Origin: Deltaproteobacteria bacterium
Lineage (GTDB): Bacteria; Desulfobacterota; Binatia; UBA12015
DNA length: 43,593 nucleotides
Assembly: GCA_016874795.1 (NCBI GenBank)
Contig: VGTG01000034.1
Span: 1-43,593 of the forward strand
Direction: 5' to 3'
The first letter of the stretch is position 1. Each line of letters begins with the position of its first letter. The position numbers and the translations under genes were made by a program. The notes under the pieces are model-generated. The model saw nothing but the letters and a program-made list of their open reading frames with translations, was not told where the DNA came from and did no database searches. Of the stretch, positions 8,402 through 17,032 are shown in pieces.

Positions 8402-9111
8402 CGCCGAGCGCGACAGAGAAGCGCATCGGGCTCCTCGGTGGCAGCTTCAATCCGATCCATCTCGGCCACCTGCGCTCTGCGGTCGAGGTTCGCAGTCGCG
8501 CGGATCTCGCCTCGGTATGGCTCGTCCCCGCGCGCCTTCCGCCGCACAAGGATGCGGGCGACATCGCACCCGCGGAGGACCGACTCCGCATGGTCGAGCT
8601 CGCGGTCGCTGGCGTGCCGGAGCTTCGCGCCGAGCCGATCGAGCTCGAGCGACCCGGCCCCTCGTACACGGTCCACACCGTTCGCGCGTTGCGCGAGCGT
8701 CACGGCGCCTCGTTCGCGCTGATCCTCGGCTTCGAGGCGTTTCGCGAGATCCACACGTGGCACGAGTACGAAGCGCTCTTCGCCGAATGCGATCTCATCG
8801 TGACGTCGAGGCCGCCGGACGTCGTCGTTGCAGGCGAAAACGCCACTCTGTTCGGGAGATTGCCGATTGCCGTGTCGCGCACCTTCTGCTACGACGCAAA
8901 CATTGGTTGTTACGCTCATGGCAGTGGTCGCCGCCTGGAGTTTCTCCCGGTGACCGCGCTGGACATCTCGGCTTCGGCCGTGCGAGCCGAGCGAGCCGCC
9001 GGGCGGACGTTGCGCTTCCTGGTTCCCGATGCCGTCGACGCGTACATCACCGAACGAGGTCTCTACCGGTCGCCCGCAGCGGGCGGCTCCGCGGATCCCC
9101 GCCGAGGCTGA
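8398..9111 (+). CDS. nadD: Nicotinate-nucleotide adenylyltransferase
   Basis: NadD transfers AMP to nicotinate mononucleotide in NAD synthesis. The nucleotidyltransferase motif GGSFNPIHLGH (His21, His24) and the C-terminal ISASAVR motif (the ISSTxIR equivalent) are both present; length 237 is slightly above the usual 200-220 because of a polar tail. The GTG start at 8398 overlaps the proB stop. Confidence 0.95.
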   Translation: MTPSATEKRIGLLGGSFNPIHLGHLRSAVEVRSRADLASVWLVPARLPPHKDAGDIAPAEDRLRMVELAVAGVPELRAEPIELERPGPSYTVHTVRALRERHGASFALILGFEAFREIHTWHEYEALFAECDLIVTSRPPDVVVAGENATLFGRLPIAVSRTFCYDANIGCYAHGSGRRLEFLPVTALDISASAVRAERAAGRTLRFLVPDAVDAYITERGLYRSPAAGGSADPRRG

Positions 9112-9127
9112 GGCGTCGTTCCCACCC

Positions 9128-9556
9128 GTGTCGCGAAAGCTCTCTCCGGACGCGCAGGACGACCTCATCTGGACGCGCGTCCTCGCCGCTCTCGAGGCCG
9201 CGCTCGACAGGAAGGCGACGGATCCCGTCGTCCTCGATCTGCGCGGTCACAGCCAGCTCGCCGACTATTTCGTGATCCTCTCCGGGCGGTCCGACACGCA
9301 GGTGCGAGCGATCGCGGAAGGGGTCGAAGAGCGACTCCGGCGCGACAAGGTCCGGCCGCTCGCCGTCGAGGGTCAGCGTCGCGGTCAGTGGGCGTTGCTC
9401 GACTTCGGCGACTTCGTCGTGCACGTCTTCTATCACCCGGTTCGCGAGTTCTACGACCTCGAGCGACTGTGGTCGCGCGCGCCGCAGCGTGCTCTCCCCG
9501 ACCCCCTTCGTACTGCCGCCGGCGCAGACGATCCGTCCGCAGCCGCCCCGAGGTAG
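9128..9556 (+). CDS. rsfS: Ribosome silencing factor RsfS
   Basis: RsfS (Iojap/YbeB family) binds L14 and blocks subunit joining in starved cells. The 142-residue protein shows the family segments VVLDLRGHSQLADYFVILSG, RSDTQVRAIAEGVEERL and WALLDFGDFVVHVFYHPVREFYDLERLW. GTG at 9128, 16 bases after nadD, is the likely start. A polar 25-residue tail extends past the conserved domain. Confidence 0.93.
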   Translation: MSRKLSPDAQDDLIWTRVLAALEAALDRKATDPVVLDLRGHSQLADYFVILSGRSDTQVRAIAEGVEERLRRDKVRPLAVEGQRRGQWALLDFGDFVVHVFYHPVREFYDLERLWSRAPQRALPDPLRTAAGADDPSAAAPR

Positions 9557-9558
9557 CC

Positions 9559-10923
9559 GTGCGCCGGATAGCCATTGCAATTCTTGTCTTGCTGGTCGGC
9601 GGCGGTGTCGCCTACCTCTTCCACCACAACCCGCACGCGGCGACGCTGAACCTCGGCGAGAAGAGCTCGATCGAGCTGCCGATGGCGGCACACATCCTGA
9701 TCGCGCTCGGGATCGGCGCCGGCCTCGTCCTCCTTGCCGGCCTCGGACGCGCCGTCGTTCAGTCGCTGAAGGGATGGAGCGAGAGCCGGCGCGAGCGACG
9801 CGCCGACCGCGTGCGCCGGATTCGCGAAGAAGGCCAGAATCGTCTCTGGGCGGGCGACTTCCTGACTGCAGGCCGGAAGCTCTCGCGCGCCGCGGGCAAG
9901 GAGCCGCACGACCTCGAGACCGCTCTCGCGCTCGCGCGCTCGCACGAGGAGCTCGGCGAGCTCGAGAACGCGCAGCACATCCTCGAGGCCGCTCGCGCGA
10001 AGCACGGCCCCGATCCGCGCCTGCTCTCCCGTCTCGGAAACCTCGCGCTCGCGAGACACAACGCCGGTGCGGCGATCGACGCCTTCCGTGAAGCCTCCGC
10101 CGCGCACCCCGAAAGCCCACGCCTTCTCGCGGAGCTGATGGGCGCCCTCGCGGCCGAAGGCCGGTTCCACGAAGCCGCCGCGGCAGCGCGTCGACGTCTC
10201 GCCCTCGAGCGCCAGCCAGCGCGTCGCGAGAGAGCAAAAGAGGACTGGCTCGCACTCCGCTTTCGCGCGGCCGTCGCGGAGAAGGACACGCGCAAGTCGA
10301 AGGAGGAGCTCCGGCGGCTCGTCGGCGAGGAGCCGGCCTTTCTGCCCCCGACCCTCGAACTCGCCGCGCGCGCACGCGCGGAGGGCGACGTGAAGTCAGC
10401 CGACCGGCTCTACCGCGACGCACTTCGGCACGGCGCTTCGGGGATCGTGCTCGAGCGTCTCGCCGGCCTGCACGCGAGCGCAGGCGAGCCGGCGCGCGCT
10501 CTCGGAACGCTGCGGGACACGAGCACGGGCGCAACGACGCCGGGCCCTCGCCTGCTCCTCGCGCGCGCTCTCGTCGCGGCGGATCACCTCGACGCGGCGG
10601 AGTCCGAGCTGGCCGAGCTCGCGCGAGAGAGCACGACGCGCGCGACGGGCGTCGACATCGCTCCGGAGCGCGACCTCGTCGCGGGCGAGCTCGCGCTCGC
10701 GCGCGGCAACGACCGCGAAGCCGCGAAGCTCTTCCTGCGCGCCGCGACAGGGCGCCGCACACCGTTCTCGTTCACCTGCCGTCACTGCGGGCGGACGACG
10801 CGCGAGTGGAAGGAATCGTGCGAGTGCGGCGGCTACGGAACGTACGAGTGGTCAGTCGACCGCGCCGAAGAGGAAGGCGTGCAGAGAACGAAGGCCCTCC
10901 AGGTCGTGAACGTCGCGCGGTAG
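9559..10923 (+). CDS. lapB: LapA-LapB fusion-like TPR protein of the inner membrane
   Basis: LapB (YciM) works with FtsH to control LpxC turnover and hence lipopolysaccharide synthesis; LapA is its small two-helix membrane partner in enterobacteria. This 454-residue protein has two predicted transmembrane helices (about 3-20 and 43-65) separated by a short FHHNPHAATLNLGEKSSIEL loop that resembles LapA (DUF1049), then a TPR-rich region (about 85-395) and a C-terminal rubredoxin-like knuckle with Cys407, Cys410, Cys421 and Cys423. The second knuckle is CxC, not the usual CxxC. The GTG start lies two bases after rsfS. The last 23 codons run antisense into the end of ArsA1. LapB function is inferred from this architecture. 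Confidence 0.75.
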   Translation: MRRIAIAILVLLVGGGVAYLFHHNPHAATLNLGEKSSIELPMAAHILIALGIGAGLVLLAGLGRAVVQSLKGWSESRRERRADRVRRIREEGQNRLWAGDFLTAGRKLSRAAGKEPHDLETALALARSHEELGELENAQHILEAARAKHGPDPRLLSRLGNLALARHNAGAAIDAFREASAAHPESPRLLAELMGALAAEGRFHEAAAAARRRLALERQPARRERAKEDWLALRFRAAVAEKDTRKSKEELRRLVGEEPAFLPPTLELAARARAEGDVKSADRLYRDALRHGASGIVLERLAGLHASAGEPARALGTLRDTSTGATTPGPRLLLARALVAADHLDAAESELAELARESTTRATGVDIAPERDLVAGELALARGNDREAAKLFLRAATGRRTPFSFTCRHCGRTTREWKESCECGGYGTYEWSVDRAEEEGVQRTKALQVVNVAR

Positions 10924-12084
10924 GTCGGGAACCTGAACGAGCGGCACTCCCCGCGGCAAGCCCTGCCGGAAGACCTCGATCCGTAGAGCGTCGCCGCGCG
11001 CCCGTCCTTGCCATGCAGCGAGGTTCTCCGCGAGACGGCGAGCCACCTTTCCTGCAACGCTCGCTTCGCCACGGCCCTTCGCGCCGATCGCGCGATCGAC
11101 GTGCGGCTCGATCGCCGAAGCGATCTCTTCCGGCGCACTCTCGTCGATGTCGAGCGGCGCGTGCACGCGGTTCATCACGACACCCTTCAGCGGCATGCGG
11201 CGCTCCGCCATCTGGCTCGCGAGGTAATCGACCTGCCCCAGCACCTGCTCGTCCGGACCGGCGACGAGGAGGAACGCGGTCGCGGGGTCGCGCAGGAGAG
11301 CCGTCACGCGATCGACGCGCGCCTCGAACCCGTCGAAGAGCTGGCCCATCGCGCTGAAGAAATCGCTCACCTGCGCCAGGGCGGCGACGCCGGTCGCGTC
11401 TTCGATCTTGCCGAGGAGGAAGCGCACCGTGCGGTTCATGGTCTGGAACGTCGACCAGCCCGCGCTCATCGAGGGACGCACGAACCAGCGCACGATCTTC
11501 CGGTCGAGGAAGTGCAGCAGGCGGTCCGGGGCCTCGAGGAAATCGAGCGCGTGCTGCGTCGGCGGCGTGTCGACGACGATCAGGTCGTATCGCCCGCTCG
11601 CATCGAGCTCGCCGAGCTGCTCGACGGCCATGTACTCCTGCGAACCGGCGAAGCTCTGCGAGAGCTGGCGGTAGAAAGGGTTCGCGAGGATGCTCTCGCG
11701 AACCTCCTCGGAGGGTGCGTGGCGCGCGACGAGCTCGTCCCAGCTTCCCTTTTGATCGAGCATCATCGCGGTCAGCGTCCCGCCCTTGCCGACGCCGAGG
11801 CCGGCGAGCGCGCTCGCGGGGACCTCGATGGGGGTGTTGCCGATCGGTCCGACGCCGAGAGAGTCGGCGAGCCGTCGCGCGGGATCGATCGTCAGCACGA
11901 TCGCGCGCCGGCCGTGCAGCGCTCCCCAGAGGGCCACGCTCGCGGCTGTCGTCGTCTTCCCGACGCCGCCCGAGCCCGCGCAGACGACGATGCGATGGCG
12001 CGAGAGAACGTCGCCGAGATCGCGCGTGCCGCGCGATCTCACGACCGCGGCCTCGCGCGTGCTCTTCGAAACCGCAGCCCTCAC
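10852..12084 (-). CDS. ArsA/Get3-like ATPase 1 (P-loop Lys kept, signature Lys lost)
   Basis: A 410-residue ArsA/Get3-family P-loop ATPase. The P-loop GSGGVGKTT (37-45) keeps the canonical Lys43 but has Ser38 where deviant Walker A ATPases carry the intermonomer signature lysine. Switch II is VVDTPPTQHALDFLEAP. The family usually acts as dimers in anion transport or membrane-protein targeting; no arsenic gene is nearby. The GTG start overlaps the stop of ArsA2 (GTGA), so the two are coupled. Paired Get3-like ATPases are known in actinobacteria (Rv3679/Rv3680 of M. tuberculosis). Convergent with and overlapping the end of the LapB-like gene by 72 bases. Confidence 0.85.
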   Translation of the reverse strand: MRAAVSKSTREAAVVRSRGTRDLGDVLSRHRIVVCAGSGGVGKTTTAASVALWGALHGRRAIVLTIDPARRLADSLGVGPIGNTPIEVPASALAGLGVGKGGTLTAMMLDQKGSWDELVARHAPSEEVRESILANPFYRQLSQSFAGSQEYMAVEQLGELDASGRYDLIVVDTPPTQHALDFLEAPDRLLHFLDRKIVRWFVRPSMSAGWSTFQTMNRTVRFLLGKIEDATGVAALAQVSDFFSAMGQLFDGFEARVDRVTALLRDPATAFLLVAGPDEQVLGQVDYLASQMAERRMPLKGVVMNRVHAPLDIDESAPEEIASAIEPHVDRAIGAKGRGEASVAGKVARRLAENLAAWQGRARGDALRIEVFRQGLPRGVPLVQVPDLPRDVHDLEGLRSLHAFLFGAVD

Positions 12085-13120
12085 GACGCGCGTCCTCGTC
12101 CGACGCCGCGCGGCTTCGCACTCGCCGAGGTCTCCTCGAAGCGCGCCCGCAAGACGCGGCCGATCTCGCGCACCTGCTCGGGACCGAACTCCTCGCAGAA
12201 CACGTACGGCAGGAGCGCGACCGGGGCCCTCGTCGCGGCCTCGAGCCGCGCGACGTGCGTCGCGTTGATCCGCGCCCAGCCGCTTTCCTCCTCCGCTCGC
12301 CGAACGGCCTCGACGAACAGGGCAGCGTCGGACGCCGCCGCTTCGAGCGGCTCGACGGTCTCCGCTTCGCGGCGGAGCGCGTCCAGCTCCTCCTCGGAGC
12401 ACGGCGCCGCGTGCACTTGATTGACGACGAGCGCCGCGTGCTGGAGCCCGATTCCCTCGAGCCCCGCCAGGATCTCGAGCGTCTCGTTCGCCGGCATCTC
12501 CTCGGCGATCGAGACCACGACCACGCCCGTCTTGGAAGGGTCGCGCAGCAGGCTCAGGACGCGCTCGGCCTCACGATGGACGAGCCCGACGGGGAACGCC
12601 TCGTGGGCCGCCTGCGGCATGCGAAGGTACTGCAGGCTGTGGCCGGTCGCGGGTGCATCGACGATCACGAGGTCGGGATGCGGGCCATCGTCGGCGTTGC
12701 CGTTCGCCGCACGCGGATCGCCCTCCGCGTCGGCGCGATTCGCCTCGTACCAGATCTTCCCGATGGCCATCAGCTCCTTCAGGCCCGGGGCGGCCGCGAC
12801 GAAGTACTGGTAGATCGCGCTGTCGAAGATGGTTCGCAGCAGGCGGCGGACGGGGATGATCATCTCGAGGTACTCCTCGAGAGCGCGCTTCCCGTCGACC
12901 GCGAGATACGTGAGCCGGTCGAGCCCCGGAGCCGGATCTCGCGCTTGACGGTGCGCGTCCAGGGCGCGCTCGAGCCCGCGCGCGCCCTCGAACTCGATCA
13001 CGAGGACGCGCTTCCCGCGGCGCACGGCCTCGAGCGCGAGCGCGACGGTGACGGTGGTTCGCCCGACGCCCCCCTTGCCCACGGTGAAGAGCAGACGCCG
13101 GGACAAGAGATCGGCGAGAC

Positions 13121-13124
<4 letters not shown>
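12081..13124 (-). CDS. ArsA/Get3-like ATPase 2 (signature Lys kept, P-loop Lys replaced by Arg)
   Basis: A 347-residue paralogue of the downstream ATPase. The P-loop GKGGVGRTT (16-24) keeps the signature Lys17 but has Arg22 in place of the phosphate-binding lysine. Switch II is [18 protein letters not shown]. The substitution predicts weak or absent hydrolysis on its own, and complementarity with ArsA1 predicts a heterodimer with one composite site. The GTG start overlaps the fabF stop (GTGA), which places both ATPases in one operon with fabF. Confidence 0.85.
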
Positions 13125-14389
<1,265 letters not shown>

Positions 14390-14534
14390 CCGAGCTCCGT
14401 TCCCCCGTCCGCGCGACGCGGCGCGGACCCAAGCGTAGGTATGGAACCCTCTGGACGAGTGTCAAGGAGCCTCGCCCGTGATCGCGAGGCTCGCTGTTGA
14501 AGCCTACCCGGTTCGTCGTCTAGGTTGGCCCGGG

Positions 14535-16013
14535 ATGTGGAGCCGCTCCTTGAGTGAGCGTTTCACCGGGGTCGTCCTGGGCGGAGCGCTCGCAGTGCTT
14601 CTGGGCACCGCCTGCGGTCGAAGCGCCCTGAGCGTCGGGGCGCCGGACCAGCTCTACGCGCAGGCGGCGCAGGACCATGCGAACGGCAGCTACGACGCCG
14701 CGATCACCCAGTACCGGCAGCTTCTCGACCACTATCCACTCGACCCGCGGGCCGAGGAGGTGGAGCTCCGGATCGCGCACGCCCACCTGCAGAACAACGC
14801 GTATCCCGAGGCGATCGCCGCCTTCAGCGACTTTCAGCGGATGCATCCGACGAGCCCGCACCTTCCCGAGGTCGAGTATCGGATCTCCGAGGCGTACGTC
14901 CTGCAGATGGATACGATCGACCGCGACCTCGCGGCCGGGCGGAACGCGCACGACCGTTTGCAAAGCTTGCTACGTCGCTATCCCACCTCGGAGTTCTCGG
15001 GCGAGGCGCGAGCGAAGCTGACACATGTCCGCGAGCACCTCGCGAGCCGCGAGCTCTACATCGCGAGCTTCTACTTCGCGCACGATCGGTACGAAGCCGG
15101 AAAGGTCCGCGTCGCAACGATCCTGAGCCAGTACCCCGAGACGCGAATCGCGCAGGAGTCGGCGGAGCGGATGGCCGACGCCGCGCGCACAGCGGGCGAC
15201 CTCGAGACCGCGCGCCTCGCGGACGCCGCCGTCGCGGAGATGGCGAGCTCGCCGCGACCCGACCTGCCGCCCGATCCGGAGCTCGACGAGACCGACTACT
15301 CCGACGTCATGCTCGGCTGGGTCGGCCTCGGCGACGACGAGATGCCCAAGGGTAGCGCGCCCGTCGCGCAGGCGCCGGAGCCCGACCCCGTCGAGGACGA
15401 GGAGAGCTACACCGACGTCATGCTCGGCTGGGTCGGCCTCGGCGACGACGAGATGCCCAAGGGTACCGCGCCCATCGCGCACGCGCCGGAGCCCCACCCC
15501 GTCGAGGACGAGGAGAGCTACACCGACGTCATGCTCGGCTGGGTCGGCCTCGGCTCGGACGAGAAGGCCGAGGCGCCGGAAGCGACCGTCGCCGCGGCTC
15601 CCGAGCCGGTGCCCGTGCCACCGCCGGCCGGCATCGAAGCGGAGGACGACGAGAGCTACACCGACGTCGTCCTCGGCTGGGTCGGCCTCGGTGACGACGA
15701 GGAGCCGAAAGCGCCGCAACCCCAGCTCGCGGAGACGACGCTGCCTCCTCCGACGCAGCCCGCCGTCGCGAGCGACACGGAGACGACGGGAGCGGCGGAG
15801 GTCCCGATCGTGGACGCCGCAGCGTCCTCTCCGCCCGTCGAGCCGGCCGTGGAGGCCCAGGACGCGCCCATCGCCGTCTCCCCACCGCCCGCCGTCGCCG
15901 CTCCGCAGAACGACGTGCTCGCCGTGCCGCCGACCGCTGGCGACGCCGTCTCCGCGCTGCGCGCCCGCCTCGCGGGGCCAGGGACCGTCGAGAACGTCCA
16001 GGGCACGATGTGA
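14535..16013 (+). CDS. bamD: BamD-like outer-membrane lipoprotein with a four-copy repeat tail
   Basis: BamD is the essential TPR lipoprotein of the BAM complex that inserts beta-barrels. From ATG 14535 the protein has 492 residues: a signal peptide with lipid-acceptor Cys27 (LLGTAC; Gly at -3 is unusual), a TPR domain at about 34-235 (ANGSYDAAITQYRQLLDHYP, YIASFYFAHDRYEAG) that matches BamD/YfiO, then a 250-residue tail absent from ordinary BamD (about 230-260 residues in all). The tail holds four copies of Y-S/T-D-V-x-LGWVGLG (Asp257, 294, 331, 377) joined by Pro/Ala/Glu linkers. TTGAAG (14497) and TAGGTT (14521), 18 bases apart, could be its promoter, giving an almost leaderless mRNA. Confidence 0.85.
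   Translation: MWSRSLSERFTGVVLGGALAVLLGTACGRSALSVGAPDQLYAQAAQDHANGSYDAAITQYRQLLDHYPLDPRAEEVELRIAHAHLQNNAYPEAIAAFSDFQRMHPTSPHLPEVEYRISEAYVLQMDTIDRDLAAGRNAHDRLQSLLRRYPTSEFSGEARAKLTHVREHLASRELYIASFYFAHDRYEAGKVRVATILSQYPETRIAQESAERMADAARTAGDLETARLADAAVAEMASSPRPDLPPDPELDETDYSDVMLGWVGLGDDEMPKGSAPVAQAPEPDPVEDEESYTDVMLGWVGLGDDEMPKGTAPIAHAPEPHPVEDEESYTDVMLGWVGLGSDEKAEAPEATVAAAPEPVPVPPPAGIEAEDDESYTDVVLGWVGLGDDEEPKAPQPQLAETTLPPPTQPAVASDTETTGAAEVPIVDAAASSPPVEPAVEAQDAPIAVSPPPAVAAPQNDVLAVPPTAGDAVSALRARLAGPGTVENVQGTM
15297..15704 (+). repeat. In-frame repeats in the BamD-like tail
   Basis: GACGTCATGCTCGGCTGG recurs at 15303, 15414 and 15525, an exact 111-base (37-codon) period; a diverged fourth copy begins at 15663, 138 bases later. 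The linkers between copies are also near-identical in the first two units, so the array grew by recent tandem duplication. Each unit encodes a hydrophobic LGWVGLG core framed by acidic residues. Confidence 0.92.
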
Positions 16014-16017
16014 CGTC

Positions 16018-16686
16018 GTGAGCGGCCGCGTGGCGATCGTCGGGGTGGGGGGCCTCGGCGCCCCGGCCGCCGCCGTGCTCGCCGCTTCGGGAGCGTCGCT
16101 CGCCCTCTTCGACTACGACCGCGTCGAGCTCTCGAACCTGCCACGCCAGCCGCTCTTCGGCACGCACGACCTCGGCCGGCCCAAGGTCGAGGTCGCGGCG
16201 GAGCGCATTCGCGCGACGTTCCCGAGCACGCGTGTCGAAGCCCGCTCGTGCCGCATCGACGAGACCTCCGCACGAGCGGTCCTCGAGGGGATGGACGTGA
16301 TCGTCGACGCGACCGACGGGCTCCCCGCGAAGGCCCTCCTGAACCAGGTCGCGCTCGACCTCGGGACGCCGCTCGTGCACGCCGGCGTGCTCGGCCTCGA
16401 CGGACAGCTCTTCACCATCCTGCCGCGGCGGAGCGCGTGCCTCCGCTGCCTCTTTCACGAGCTCCCGGCCGAGGACGACCTGCCCACCTGCCAGCAGGCG
16501 GGTGTCCTGGGACCCGTCGTCGGTGCGGTCGGCATCGCCGCGGCGCGAGAGGCGCTCGACATCGCCCTGGGCCGCCCGCCGCGGCTCGCCGACCGCCTTG
16601 CGATCCTCGACGGCTCTCGCCTTCGCTGGCGGGAGATCGGACTCGGCCGCGACCCGGCCTGCCACGCTTGTGGCGACCCCGCTTGA
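16018..16686 (+). CDS. E1-like (ThiF/MoeB/HesA-fold) adenylyltransferase lacking the N-terminal helix
   Basis: E1-like enzymes adenylate the C-terminal Gly of small sulfur carriers. In 222 residues it has the ATP-binding loop GVGGLG (9-14), the SNLPRQ motif (Asn40, Arg43, Gln44), Lys56, the Mg-binding VDATDG (Asp97, Asp100), a catalytic-type Cys158 in DLPTCQQAG, and a zinc site Cys141/Cys144 and Cys215/Cys218. MoeB and ThiF begin about 25 residues earlier with a helix (YxRQIIL) that gives the arginine finger to the other monomer; that helix is absent here and not encoded upstream in frame. GTG at 16018, four bases after the bamD stop, is the start. Its likely substrate is the carrier encoded next. 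Confidence 0.85.
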   Translation: MSGRVAIVGVGGLGAPAAAVLAASGASLALFDYDRVELSNLPRQPLFGTHDLGRPKVEVAAERIRATFPSTRVEARSCRIDETSARAVLEGMDVIVDATDGLPAKALLNQVALDLGTPLVHAGVLGLDGQLFTILPRRSACLRCLFHELPAEDDLPTCQQAGVLGPVVGAVGIAAAREALDIALGRPPRLADRLAILDGSRLRWREIGLGRDPACHACGDPA

Positions 16687-16696
16687 GTGGGCCTGC

Positions 16697-16725
16697 TTGC
16701 GTCGCGCGGCGGCCGACGCGATATT
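16697..16725 (+). promoter_or_regulatory. Candidate sigma-70 type promoter before the sulfur-carrier gene
   Basis: TTGCGT (16697-16702) and GATATT (16720-16725) are separated by 17 bases, and an AT-rich stretch follows that stands out from the GC-rich background. A strong Shine-Dalgarno, AAGGGAGG, lies downstream, nine bases before the carrier's ATG. It would give the carrier and CysM their own transcript. By eye only. Confidence 0.35.
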
Positions 16726-16750
16726 CCAACGGAAAGGGAGGTTTTGCTCG

Positions 16751-17032
16751 ATGCCTGTGACCGTGAAAGTGCCCACGCCGCTCCGCAAGTTCACCGCGGG
16801 GTCCGAATCCGTGGAGGGAGGGGGCGCTACCGTCGGCGCGCTCGTCGATGATCTCGAGAAGCGGTACCCCGGAATCCGCGAGCGGATCTGCGACGACCAA
16901 GGACGCGTTCGGCGCTTCGTCAACCTGTATGTGAACGGCGACGACATCCGCTTCCTCCAGCAGCTCGACACGCAGGTGAAGGACGGCGACGAGATCTCGA
17001 TCGTCCCCGCGATCGCCGGGGGAACGCGCTGA
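16751..17032 (+). CDS. CysO/ThiS/MoaD-type sulfur carrier with residues beyond Gly-Gly
   Basis: A 93-residue ubiquitin-fold sulfur carrier close in form to mycobacterial CysO: TVKVPTPLRKFTAG at the N-terminus, RVRRFVNLYVNGDDIRF in the middle and DGDEISIVPAIAGG at the end. The sulfur is carried as a thiocarboxylate on the terminal Gly, but here two residues (Thr-Arg) follow the Gly-Gly, so the tail must be trimmed before adenylation, as done by JAMM proteases for the Wolinella HcyS and Pseudomonas PdtH carriers. No JAMM gene is in the window. It is preceded by a strong ribosome site and followed by cysM with an apparent CTGA overlap. Confidence 0.9.
   Translation: MPVTVKVPTPLRKFTAGSESVEGGGATVGALVDDLEKRYPGIRERICDDQGRVRRFVNLYVNGDDIRFLQQLDTQVKDGDEISIVPAIAGGTR

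Noticed and set aside
10396-12420. Long plus-strand frames under the ArsA genes
   Set aside because: Low-complexity His/Arg/Glu-rich shadows opposite clear ATPases.
15297-15704. The 111-base repeats as a CRISPR or mobile repeat
   Set aside because: They are in frame, code for repeated protein segments and lie wholly inside one gene.
16018-16686. The first E1-like gene as a truncated pseudogene
   Set aside because: All ATP-site, catalytic Cys and zinc residues are intact, and the missing helix is present in the partner gene, so it is more likely specialised than broken.
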